In this document: piece by piece, positions 30,431 to 39,871 of the stretch
Layout: each line of letters begins with the position of its first letter
Numbering within the stretch: the first letter of the stretch is position 1
DNA from: Salinibacterium sp. ZJ70
GTDB taxonomy: Bacteria; Actinomycetota; Actinomycetes; Actinomycetales; Microbacteriaceae
Assembly (NCBI RefSeq): GCF_011751865.2
Contig: NZ_CP061770.1
Location: forward strand, 1,550,001-1,614,000
DNA length: 64,000 bases
Reading direction: 5' to 3'
Made by a program: the position numbers and the translations under genes
The notes under the pieces: model-generated
What the model saw: only the letters and a program-made list of their open reading frames with translations
Databases searched by the model: none
Told to the model about the DNA's origin: nothing

Positions 30431-31109
30431 GATCGCCGCGGCCGCGCCGCGTCGCATCGCGGCCATCGACCTCCAGGCTCTGTCAGCCAACATCACCGAA
30501 GCCGCACCCGGTTTCCTCGACGCGCGCGCTGATGCCTACGGGCACAGCATCCCACTCGTCGGACCGGTGGCGCGTTCGCACGGCATCGACACGATCGTGG
30601 TGAGCGACGAACGGGACGCCGAACGCGCCCGAGGCGTCGGATTCACCGACATCCGCATCCTGCGGGTGGTCGACGGCGGCGATGCGGAGGCCGTCTACGG
30701 CGTCCGTGGGGGCTCCCGACCGGTGCTGAGCCTCACGGGCGAGGTGGTCGCTCTCAAGCGCGTCGACGCGGGAGCAGGCGTCTCCTACGGCTACACGCAC
30801 CGCACCCCGGAGGCCACGAACCTCGCCCTGGTCGGTCTCGGCTACGCCGACGGGGTTCCCCGTCTCGCCTCGAACCGCGCCTTGGTGCGGCTGGCCGACG
30901 GCGTGCATCCGATCGTCGGTCGCATCGCCATGGACCAGTGCGTCGTCTCCTGTGGGGACGCGCACCCGGCACCGGGCGACCAGGTCGTGCTCTTCGGCGA
31001 CCCGTCCAGGGGCGAGCCGAGCGCTGCACAGTGGGCGGAGTGGACCGAACGCTCCCCGCTCGCACTCACCGCCGGACTCGGCGACCGGATCCGGAGGGTC
31101 GCGCGATGA
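30423..31109 (+). CDS. Alanine-racemase-like protein with reduced barrel and intact C-terminal domain
   Basis: A 228-residue protein read from CTG at 30423, with GGGAG seven bases upstream. Residues 12-24 (RIAAIDLQALSAN) match the N-terminus of alanine racemase, and DARADAYGHS at 33-42 matches the PLP site, but Arg35 replaces the lysine. About 130 residues of the barrel are then missing. The C-terminal domain is complete: catalytic-type Tyr122 in AGVSYGYTH, GYADGVPR at 140-147 and GRIAMDQ at 166-172. There is no ATG, GTG or TTG until 30567, which falls after the PLP site. It overlaps the next racemase-like gene by four bases. I infer that it is the tyrosine-donating partner in a heterodimer. 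A pseudogene is the alternative, but the reading frame and coupling are intact. Confidence 0.75.
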   Translation: MAEIAAAAPRRIAAIDLQALSANITEAAPGFLDARADAYGHSIPLVGPVARSHGIDTIVVSDERDAERARGVGFTDIRILRVVDGGDAEAVYGVRGGSRPVLSLTGEVVALKRVDAGAGVSYGYTHRTPEATNLALVGLGYADGVPRLASNRALVRLADGVHPIVGRIAMDQCVVSCGDAHPAPGDQVVLFGDPSRGEPSAAQWAEWTERSPLALTAGLGDRIRRVAR

Positions 31110-32179
31110 GCGCTCGTCTCGACATCCACCTCGACGCGATCCGCGACAACGTCGCACGCCTCGCGGCGATCGCAGCCCCCGCGCGCACGATGTTCGCTGT
31201 CAAGGCGGACGCCTACGGACTCGGCGTGGTCGAGGTCGCACGCGCCGGTCTCGCAGGTGGCGCTGACTCACTCGCGGTGCTCGAGGTGCCCGCGGCTCTC
31301 GCTCTGCGCGATGCCGGAATCGAGGTTCCTCTCTTCGCGTGGCTGCATGGCGCGGATACCGACTTCGGCGCCGCGATCCGCGCGGACGTCGACCTCGGCA
31401 TCTCGACGATCGGCGATCTCAGCCGCATCGCTGCGGCCGCCCACGATCGCCCTGCGCGTGTGCACCTCAAGATCGACACAGGCCTCCATCGCAACGGGGC
31501 CGACCCCGCGGACTGGCCGCTGCTGGTCTCCTCGGCGCTCCAGCACGCCGCCGAGGGCCGGGTGCACATCGCGGGCATCTGGTCGCACCTCGCAGACGCC
31601 TCCCCCGAGGACGATGCGCGCGCGCTCGCGGCCTACCGGGATGCGCTCGAGGTTGCGCGTCGACTCGGCGTCGACCTCGACGGACCGAGTCGCCCCCTCC
31701 TGCACATCGCCGCGAGCTCAGCGGGCATCCGCGACCCTGAGGCCCGACTCGACCTCGTGCGCTTCGGCATCGCCGCGTACGGCGTCTCGCCGTTCGACGA
31801 CATCGACGGCCCCGGCCTCGGCATGCGCGGCCCCGTCACCCTCACGGCGAGCGTCGTGGACGTGCGCGATGGTCAGGCTGTGATCGACGTCGGTTCGGCA
31901 GACGGCCTCCCGCCCTCGGTGCTCGGGCCGAGCGGGACGGGCGCGCAGGTGCTGCTCGGCGGCGCCCGCGCGTCGATCGCCTCCATCGACATCGACGCCG
32001 CGAGCGTGCGAATCCCGGAGGGTGTCGAGGTGCGCATCGGAGACGACGTGATCGTGTACGGCCCTGGCGACACGGGAGAGCCGACGATCGAGGAGTGGGC
32101 GCACGCCGCTGGCTCGATCGGCGACGAGATCCTCGCGCGCGCGTCGCGCCGCATTCCGCGCCGCTACCTCGGTCTCTGA
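31106..32179 (+). CDS. alr: Alanine racemase-like PLP barrel protein lacking the catalytic tyrosine loop
   Basis: A 357-residue protein. The PLP barrel is complete: Lys33 in FAVKADAYGLG, Lys122 and Arg129 in HLKIDTGLHRNG, His161 in WSHLADAS, the serines of AASSAG and Arg219 in LVRFGIAAYG. In the C-terminal domain the GxGVGYG loop that carries the catalytic tyrosine is deleted: VVDVRDG runs directly into QAVIDVGSADGLP. The MDQ motif is replaced by DIDA. In alanine racemase dimers each active site takes its lysine from one subunit and its tyrosine from the other. The preceding gene supplies the missing part, so a heterodimer is the simplest model. The ATG overlaps the upstream stop (ATGA). Confidence 0.8.
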   Translation: MSARLDIHLDAIRDNVARLAAIAAPARTMFAVKADAYGLGVVEVARAGLAGGADSLAVLEVPAALALRDAGIEVPLFAWLHGADTDFGAAIRADVDLGISTIGDLSRIAAAAHDRPARVHLKIDTGLHRNGADPADWPLLVSSALQHAAEGRVHIAGIWSHLADASPEDDARALAAYRDALEVARRLGVDLDGPSRPLLHIAASSAGIRDPEARLDLVRFGIAAYGVSPFDDIDGPGLGMRGPVTLTASVVDVRDGQAVIDVGSADGLPPSVLGPSGTGAQVLLGGARASIASIDIDAASVRIPEGVEVRIGDDVIVYGPGDTGEPTIEEWAHAAGSIGDEILARASRRIPRRYLGL

Positions 32180-32211
32180 GCTTCCCAGCCGTCGGCACGC
32201 GAAAACGCGAC

Positions 32212-32242
32212 AGCGCCGGCCGTCACACGGACGACCGGCGCT
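32212..32242. terminator. Bidirectional terminator, alr / cofE-like gene
   Basis: Stem AGCGCCGG (32212-32219) and CCGGCGCT (32235-32242), between two converging genes. Confidence 0.6.
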
Positions 32243-32254
32243 GAGAGCTGTGTG

Positions 32255-32977
32255 TCAGGACGCCTTGCGGATGATGCCGAGCGGCGTGGCCTCGTGGCCC
32301 TGGCCGCCCGGGTTGTCCTGAAGGATGCGCACGACGAGCTCCTCCGTCTCGGGCGACACCGTCGAACCGAGGATGTTGCCGCCGAGATCGTTGATGTCGA
32401 TCAGCAGCACCTCGACGTTCTTTCCCTTCGAGGCGAGGAACGCCTTGACACGCTCGCACAGCGGGTACGGGTCGGCCGCCGTCAGAACGACCATCTCGTC
32501 GAACGGCGGGATCGTGGGGTAGCCGGGGCCGTCGATGCCGCGCGCCTTCTTGCCCGCGATGCGGTAGAAGTCGCCCGTGCGACGGAAGACCTTCTTCGAG
32601 ATGACCGACACCGCGGCAGCGAAGAGGATGCGGGGGGTGCCCACCTCACGCAGCGCCATCTCCATCGTCTCGGGGATGCCGAGGCCGACGCCGTGCGGCG
32701 TCTTGACGACGTACTTCGACAGCGTCACGGCGAGCGGACGGGCCGTGATCTCGTCGACTCGGAAGGCGCGACCCTGGGTGGCCGCGACCATCTTCTCGGT
32801 CATCGTCAGCCAGTCGCCATCCTGCAGCTTGTCGAGCGCATACTGCTCGATCACAGGCTCGAGAGGCTCACCCGGGAGGACCACGTGGGTCTTCACCGGG
32901 TGACGCTCGTAGACGACGCCGTCGACCGTCATCTCGCGCGGGCGATTGCGGTCCTGATAGGTGCCGGGCTCGGACAT
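32255..32977 (-). CDS. CofE-like (coenzyme F420-0:L-glutamate ligase family) protein
   Basis: A 240-residue protein that resembles the CofE/FbiB ligase fold. The N-terminal segment with DGDWLTMTEKMVAATQGR is close to the family motif that binds nucleotide and metal, and the C-terminal DINDLGGNILGST matches the family's conserved end. In F420 producers CofE adds glutamates to F420-0. No other F420 gene is in the window, and Microbacteriaceae are not generally known to make F420, so the substrate may differ. The ATG is eight bases after the sigma factor stop, so the two are co-transcribed. Confidence 0.68.
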   Translation of the reverse strand: MSEPGTYQDRNRPREMTVDGVVYERHPVKTHVVLPGEPLEPVIEQYALDKLQDGDWLTMTEKMVAATQGRAFRVDEITARPLAVTLSKYVVKTPHGVGLGIPETMEMALREVGTPRILFAAAVSVISKKVFRRTGDFYRIAGKKARGIDGPGYPTIPPFDEMVVLTAADPYPLCERVKAFLASKGKNVEVLLIDINDLGGNILGSTVSPETEELVVRILQDNPGGQGHEATPLGIIRKAS

Positions 32978-32985
32978 GTGTCGGC

Positions 32986-34335
<1,350 letters not shown>

Positions 34336-34468
34336 GCTGACCCCTTTCGCGTGTGGGAGGGTGCGTCTGGGCAGTACGTAGACCCGTGTCAAGTCCCCCG
34401 AGTCTCCGCGGGCGGGCTATCGCCGTCCGCGTCGGTTGAACAGGGGGTCCGACCGGGTCTTCGAAGAT

Positions 34469-35809
34469 CTATTGTCTCACACCCGGACGACGCATCCAGC
34501 CGGGAGCACTGAAGAGTGCAACCCACAGGGGGGCTATCTGTATTCCCTGTTCCTCGAAAAGGTGGCGTCGCGTGCGTCCGCGCAGGATGAGGAGCACGAT
34601 CGTGGAGACGCCGATGATCACGAAAACACTGGCGAACGCGGCCCGGAAGCCGTCGAGGCTGTACAGCTGCGAGACCTCGCCCGCGTCGACGCGCACGTGG
34701 TTCACGAGGTCGAGGACCACGCCCACGGCGAGCATCCCGATGAAGCCGCCGACGAAGCCTCCCGAGTTCGCGAAGCCCGTGGCCGTGCCGGCAGCGTGCA
34801 GCGGGTTGGAGCTGCGCGCGACGTCGATGCCGATGAGGGACGCGGGGCTGCACCAGCCGATCGTGAAGAACAGGATCGCGACGAGCCACACCGGTGGAGT
34901 CGTGGGCCACACGAGCACGACCGCGAGCAGCAGCATCGTCGTCCACGTCATGACCAGAACGAGGTCGCTGCGGCGCATCGGGTAGCGCGCGATGAGCCAG
35001 CCGACGACAGGGCCCGTCACGAGCGAGCCGGCCACGATCATCGTGAACACGGCGGATGCGACGGCGGTCGGATACCCGAGGCCCGCGGTGAGGAACGGGT
35101 AGCCCCACATGATGCCGATGAGGGTCGGCGTGGTGCCTGCCACCAGGTGCGCCCAGAAGCCGACATGCGTGCCGGTGCGGCTGAGACTCGCGCGCAGTCC
35201 GCGTTCGAGCGGATCGATCGCGAGGAACTCCCCCGTGGAGAGGTTCTCGGGCGCACGGCGGACGAACGCGAGCGCGATCACCGCCGAGACGAAGCCCGCA
35301 CCGGCGGCGAGCAGGAATGCCGGGGTCCAGCCCCAGCTGTGCAGAACCAGCGCGAAGGGAAACGCCGAGATCACCTGGCCGAGCTGGCCCGACATCCCCA
35401 CCCATTGCGAGAGCTGCGGCACGATCGGCCCCTGGAACCAGCCCGGGATGAGGCGCAGCACCGACACGAATGTGGCCGCGTCTCCCGCGCCCACGAGAAC
35501 GCGTGCGACGAGAGCGAGCCACATGGAGTCGGCGAAGGCGAGCAGAGCCTGACCGGCCGCCATCGTGCACGCGCCGATGATGATGAGAGGCGTCGCGCCG
35601 ACCCGGTCGACGAGCACGCCGACAGGTATCTGCAGCACCGCGTACACGATGATCTGCACCACCGCGACGACGGAGACCGCCGATGCGGTCGTGTCGAGGA
35701 GCTCCGTCGCCTCGACGCCCGCCACGCCGAATGACGTGCGCTGCACGACGGCGATGAGATACGCGAACGCCGCCGCGGCGAAGACGATCCAGGCGCGGCG
35801 GGAGTTCAC
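34469..35809 (-). CDS. MFS transporter (nitrate/sugar-phosphate-like family)
   Basis: A 446-residue protein with twelve predicted membrane helices. The N-terminus RRAWIVFAAAAFAYLIAVVQRTSFGVAG is followed by a motif A-like loop VDRVGATPL. The helix patterns recall MFS_1 anion or organic-acid carriers, and no substrate can be assigned. It lies nine bases downstream of the PAC2 gene and upstream of sigA on the same strand. The C-terminal tail after the last helix is about 35 residues long and positively charged. Confidence 0.85.
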   Translation of the reverse strand: MNSRRAWIVFAAAAFAYLIAVVQRTSFGVAGVEATELLDTTASAVSVVAVVQIIVYAVLQIPVGVLVDRVGATPLIIIGACTMAAGQALLAFADSMWLALVARVLVGAGDAATFVSVLRLIPGWFQGPIVPQLSQWVGMSGQLGQVISAFPFALVLHSWGWTPAFLLAAGAGFVSAVIALAFVRRAPENLSTGEFLAIDPLERGLRASLSRTGTHVGFWAHLVAGTTPTLIGIMWGYPFLTAGLGYPTAVASAVFTMIVAGSLVTGPVVGWLIARYPMRRSDLVLVMTWTTMLLLAVVLVWPTTPPVWLVAILFFTIGWCSPASLIGIDVARSSNPLHAAGTATGFANSGGFVGGFIGMLAVGVVLDLVNHVRVDAGEVSQLYSLDGFRAAFASVFVIIGVSTIVLLILRGRTRRHLFEEQGIQIAPLWVALFSAPGWMRRPGVRQ

Positions 35810-35818
35810 CTTCTCAGG

Positions 35819-36733
35819 CTAAGCGGTCGGATCCTCACGACGTGTCGCGAGGAAGCGCTCCAGCTCCGCGGCGATCGTGTCGGCGCTCGGCACCTCGCCA
35901 TCCTCGTCGACGAGCGGCGACGGCAGAGGGTTCTCCTCCATGTAGGTGTCGTGCCGCTGCTCGAGCGTTGCGACGAGCCGCTCGAGCTCCTCGTTGCCCT
36001 GGACCTGCTCGTCGACCTTCTGGATGAACTCCCGGCCTGCCTCACGCAGTCGATCCGTGGGGAAGATGAGCCCCGTCGCGGCGCTGATGTTCTCGAGTGC
36101 GGCGACCGCAGCCTGCGGGTACTCGGTGTCGGCGAGGTAATGCGGGACGAGCAGCACGAATCCGGCCGTCGAGGCACCCGCCTCGGAGAGACGGTACTCG
36201 AGCAGGTGAAGCACGTTGCCGGGAACCTGTGTGCGGGGGCGCCAGAGCGAGAGCGACTCCACGAGTTCGGTGCGATTGCCGCTCACCGTCACCCCGAGGG
36301 GACGCGTGTGCGGGGTGGGCATGGGGATCGCGTTGATCCACGTGACGCTGGCGACCTCGAACCGCTGAACGAGCGCGACGACCTCGCGCGTGAATTCCTC
36401 CCACCGGAAGTCAGGCTCGTAGCCGCTCAGGAAGAGGAACGGGCGGTGCAGCTCATCGTGTGCGATCGACAGGCTGATGCGCGGGGGCGTGTATTCGGAG
36501 AGGTGGTCCTCGTCGAAGAACATCACCGGACGACGCGCGCGGTAGTCGAGCAGCGCGTCGTTGTCGAAGACAGCGATCTCGCGCAGCTCGCTCGATCCGC
36601 GAAGCTCCTCGGTGAGCTGCGCGACGGCCGAGCCCGCATCCGTGAAGCCGGTCAGCCCAGCCACGAGGTGCAGCCCGGACGGAACGTCGGAGACATCTCC
36701 CACGAACTCGATGATCGGGCGCGGATCCAGCAT
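35819..36733 (-). CDS. PAC2 family protein (proteasome assembly chaperone-like)
   Basis: A 304-residue PAC2-domain protein. It shows the family features GLHLVAGLTGFTDAGSAVAQL near the N-terminus and ATVSGNRTELVESLSLW-like segments in the middle. In archaea and eukaryotes PAC2 proteins help assemble proteasomes. In actinobacteria the role is not established, and Microbacteriaceae generally lack a proteasome. A TAGACT -10 element lies six bases before the ATG. It begins the PAC2-MFS-sigA-cofE-like gene row and is divergent from pepA. Confidence 0.85.
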   Translation of the reverse strand: MLDPRPIIEFVGDVSDVPSGLHLVAGLTGFTDAGSAVAQLTEELRGSSELREIAVFDNDALLDYRARRPVMFFDEDHLSEYTPPRISLSIAHDELHRPFLFLSGYEPDFRWEEFTREVVALVQRFEVASVTWINAIPMPTPHTRPLGVTVSGNRTELVESLSLWRPRTQVPGNVLHLLEYRLSEAGASTAGFVLLVPHYLADTEYPQAAVAALENISAATGLIFPTDRLREAGREFIQKVDEQVQGNEELERLVATLEQRHDTYMEENPLPSPLVDEDGEVPSADTIAAELERFLATRREDPTA

Positions 36734-36739
36734 GCGACC

Positions 36740-36745
36740 AGTCTA
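36740..36745 (-). promoter_or_regulatory. Leaderless -10 element of the PAC2 gene
   Basis: TAGACT on the minus strand, six bases before the ATG at 36733. Confidence 0.5.
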
Positions 36746-36820
36746 CGAAGCCCGCACACCGGCCGCCGGTTCCCCGGCATGCGGCGCGCATGCCCACAGC
36801 GAACACGCGCGGGCGACGAC

Positions 36821-36826
36821 TAGCCT
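36821..36826 (+). promoter_or_regulatory. Leaderless -10 element of pepA
   Basis: TAGCCT lies six bases before the pepA ATG at 36833, with no ribosome site. Confidence 0.5.
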
Positions 36827-36832
36827 GACGAC

Positions 36833-38347
36833 ATGGCTGTTCCCGCACTCGCAACGAGCTCCGCATCCGTTCTCACCTCTGACGCTGACCTGCTCGTCGT
36901 CGGCGTGATCCGAGGGGCAGATGGCCCGGAGCTGCCGGCTGGGATCGACCTGCCGGAGCTCGCTGCGCTGCTCCCGGCGATCGGGGTGACAGGGTCGCTC
37001 GACGAGTTCAAGCGCGCCCCCGCGGTGGATGGCGCGCCTGCGCCGTTCGCGCTCATCGGCCTCGGTTCGACCCCCGACCGCGCGTCGATCCGCTCGGCGG
37101 CGGGCGCCGCGGCTCGTCTGGCGTCCGGCATCGGATCGATCGCCCTGGCCCTTCCGGTCGCGGACGCGAATGAAGCGGAGGCCGCCCTCTCGGCCGCCGG
37201 TGCCGGCGCCTACTCGTTCACCGCGTACCGCACCGCGAGCGACATCAAGCTCCCGCCTGCCTCGATCACCCTGCACGTCCCCTCCGACATCGACGTCGAC
37301 GGCGTCGCCGCGCGTGCGACCTCGCTCGCCACCGCGCTCGCCTCCGTGCGCGACCTCGTCAACGCTCCCCCCGCCGACCTCTACCCGGAGACCTTCGTCG
37401 AGCAGGCGCTCGCCCTCGCCGAAGGGCTCCCGGTCGACATCGAGGTGCTCACCGAGTCCGACCTCGCCGACGGCGGTTTCGGCGGCATTCTGGGCGTCGG
37501 ACGCGGATCGGTCCGGCCCCCGCGCCTCGCCGTCGTGCGCTACTCGCCCGACGCATCCGCCGCTCACCTCGCGATCGTCGGCAAGGGCATCACGTTCGAC
37601 TCCGGCGGCCTCTCGCTCAAGCCTCCGTCGTCGATGCCGACCATGAAGTACGACATGACGGGCGCCGCGACCGCTCTCGTGACGGTGCTCGAAGCGGCCC
37701 GCCGGCAACTCCCCCTGCAGGTGACCGCGTGGCTGTGCCTCGCCGAGAACATGCCCTCCGGTGCCGCGACACGCCCGGGTGACGTGCTGCGCATGTGGAA
37801 CGGCTCGACCGTCGAAGTCACCAACACCGACGCCGAGGGGCGCCTCGTGCTCGCGGACGGCCTCGCCTCCGCCGCAGCGGAGAAGCCCGACCTCATCGTC
37901 GACGTCGCGACCCTCACGGGGGCCGCCAAGATCGCGATGGGCGAGCGCACGACGGCCGTGATGGGCGACGACGCCGCCGTCGAGCTCGTCATCGGCGCCT
38001 CACGACGCGCCGACGAGCCCATGTGGCCGATGCCTATGCCTGCCGAGCTGCGATCCGTGCTCGACAGCGACATCGCCGACATCGCCAACGCGAAGCCCGG
38101 CAACACCGCGGGCGGCATGCTCGTCGCCGCGCACTTCCTGCGTGCCTTCGTCGGTACGACCGGATCCGAGGGGCCTGGCGCGCGCATCGGCTGGGCGCAT
38201 CTCGACATCGCGAGCGCCGCGTACAACAGCGGAGCACCGTACGGCGCCATCGGGCGCGGCCCGACGGGGGTCTCCGTGCGCACCCTCCTCGAGCTCGCGG
38301 AGTCCCTCGCACGCGATGCCGAGGCGGCGGAGCCCACCAGCGCGTAG
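36833..38347 (+). CDS. pepA: Leucyl aminopeptidase (M17 family)
   Basis: A 504-residue cytosolic aminopeptidase with two metal ions. The conserved catalytic region begins at GKGITFDSGGLSLKPPSSMP and continues with MKYDMTGAATAL and NTDAEGRLVLADGL, which hold the metal-binding Asp, Glu and Lys residues. An N-terminal M17 domain of about 170 residues is present, so the protein is complete. It removes N-terminal residues from peptides. The gene is leaderless and divergent from PAC2. The lpd gene follows about 100 bases downstream with its own leader. Confidence 0.95.
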   Translation: MAVPALATSSASVLTSDADLLVVGVIRGADGPELPAGIDLPELAALLPAIGVTGSLDEFKRAPAVDGAPAPFALIGLGSTPDRASIRSAAGAAARLASGIGSIALALPVADANEAEAALSAAGAGAYSFTAYRTASDIKLPPASITLHVPSDIDVDGVAARATSLATALASVRDLVNAPPADLYPETFVEQALALAEGLPVDIEVLTESDLADGGFGGILGVGRGSVRPPRLAVVRYSPDASAAHLAIVGKGITFDSGGLSLKPPSSMPTMKYDMTGAATALVTVLEAARRQLPLQVTAWLCLAENMPSGAATRPGDVLRMWNGSTVEVTNTDAEGRLVLADGLASAAAEKPDLIVDVATLTGAAKIAMGERTTAVMGDDAAVELVIGASRRADEPMWPMPMPAELRSVLDSDIADIANAKPGNTAGGMLVAAHFLRAFVGTTGSEGPGARIGWAHLDIASAAYNSGAPYGAIGRGPTGVSVRTLLELAESLARDAEAAEPTSA

Positions 38348-38450
38348 TAGGGTCGAATCCGCAAGGACCACCTTGCATCCTCTCCTCTACTCCGCGTCAC
38401 CACCTATTTCGCGGGGTTTTCGACACGTGAAGCGCAAGGGAGTTTCTCCG

Positions 38451-39821
38451 GTGTCCGAGCAGACTTACGACCTCGTCGTTCTGGGAGCAGGAAGCGGTGG
38501 CTACGCGGCCGCTCTTCGTGCGGTTCAGTTCGGCAAGACCGTCGCCCTCATCGAGAAGGACAAGGTCGGAGGCACCTGCCTCCACGTCGGGTGCATCCCG
38601 ACGAAGGCCCTCCTCCACTCCGCCGAGGTCGCCGACGTCACCCGCGACGCCGCCAAGTACGGCGTCGGCGCGCAGCTGGGCGGCATCGACATCGCCGCAG
38701 TGACCGCCTACCGCGAAGGCATCGTCGCCGGCAAGTTCAAGGGCCTCCAGGGCCTCTTGAAGGCCAAGGGCGTCACCGTCATCGAGGGCACCGGCCGCCT
38801 CACCTCGCCCACGACCGTTCAGGTCGGCGACCAGACCATCACGGGCAAGAACATCGTGCTCGCGACCGGCTCCTACTCGCGCACCCTCCCCGGTCTCGAG
38901 ATCGGCGGACGCGTCATCACGTCCGAGCAGGCGCTCGCGCTCGACTTCGTGCCGAAGAAGGTCGCCGTGCTCGGCGGCGGCGTCATCGGCGTCGAGTTCT
39001 CGAGCGTCTGGAAGAGCTGGGGTGCCGACGTCACGATCATCGAGGCGCTCCCCCACCTCGTTCCCAACGAGGACGAGTCGATCTCGAAGCACTTCGAGCG
39101 CGCGTTCCGTCGTCGCGGCATCGACTTCAAGCTCGGCGTGCGCTTCAGCGGCGTCACCCAGAACGAGAACGGCGTCGTCGTGACGCTTGAGAACGGCGAG
39201 ACCGTCGAGGCCGACCTCCTGCTCGTGGCCGTCGGCCGCGGCCCGGTCACCGCGAACCTCGGATACGAAGAGGTCGGCGTTCAGCTCGACCGCGGCTTCG
39301 TCGTCGTCGACGAGAACCTGCAGACCACCGTGCCCGGCGTCTACGCCGTCGGCGACATCGTTCCGGGACTCCAGCTCGCGCACCGCGGCTACCAGCAGGG
39401 CATCTTCGTCGCCGAGGTGCTCGCGGGAGAGCACCCGATCGTGGTCGAAGACGTCAACATCCCCAAGGTCACCTACTCGGACCCCGAGGTCGCGTCCGTC
39501 GGCCTCACCGAGGCGAAGGCCGCCGAGAAGTACGGAGCCGAGAACATCACCTCGCTCGAGTACAACCTCGCCGGCAACGGCAAGTCGAGCATCCTCGGCA
39601 CCTCGGGTGTGGTCAAGGCCATCCGCGTCAACGACGGCCCCGTCGTCGGCGTGCACATGATCGGCGCTCGCGTGGGTGAGCTCATCGGCGAAGCGCAGCT
39701 CATCGTCGGTTGGGAAGCCCACCCCGAGGACATCGCCCCCTACCTCCACGCCCACCCGACTCAGAACGAGGCGCTCGGCGAGACCTTCCTGGCTCTCGCA
39801 GGCAAGCCCCTCCACGGCTGA
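38451..39821 (+). CDS. lpdA: Dihydrolipoyl dehydrogenase (E3)
   Basis: A 456-residue FAD- and NAD-dependent disulfide oxidoreductase that re-oxidises the dihydrolipoyl groups of 2-oxo acid dehydrogenases. The redox pair is Cys43-x4-Cys48 in GGTCLHVGCIPTK. FAD binding is GAGSGGYAA at 12-20, NAD binding is LGGGVIGVEF, and the dimerisation-domain His-Glu pair lies in HAHPTQNEALGE. The GTG start at 38451 with GGGAG upstream gives the standard N-terminus. The E2 gene follows by 50 bases, so these are partners in one complex. Confidence 0.96.
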   Translation: MSEQTYDLVVLGAGSGGYAAALRAVQFGKTVALIEKDKVGGTCLHVGCIPTKALLHSAEVADVTRDAAKYGVGAQLGGIDIAAVTAYREGIVAGKFKGLQGLLKAKGVTVIEGTGRLTSPTTVQVGDQTITGKNIVLATGSYSRTLPGLEIGGRVITSEQALALDFVPKKVAVLGGGVIGVEFSSVWKSWGADVTIIEALPHLVPNEDESISKHFERAFRRRGIDFKLGVRFSGVTQNENGVVVTLENGETVEADLLLVAVGRGPVTANLGYEEVGVQLDRGFVVVDENLQTTVPGVYAVGDIVPGLQLAHRGYQQGIFVAEVLAGEHPIVVEDVNIPKVTYSDPEVASVGLTEAKAAEKYGAENITSLEYNLAGNGKSSILGTSGVVKAIRVNDGPVVGVHMIGARVGELIGEAQLIVGWEAHPEDIAPYLHAHPTQNEALGETFLALAGKPLHG

Positions 39822-39871
39822 GTACAGCGGCATAAGCTAGAAGAACAACGCGGAACAAGGAGCATCCACCT

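Noticed and set aside
30567..31109. A GTG start at 30567 for the first racemase-like gene
   Set aside because: It would remove the N-terminal residues that show homology, including the PLP-site motif. The CTG start fits the ribosome site and overlap better.
30423..31109. The first racemase-like gene as a simple pseudogene
   Set aside because: The frame is intact, the C-terminal motifs are well kept, and it is coupled to genes on both sides. The losses in the partner are complementary. Still, decay cannot be fully excluded.
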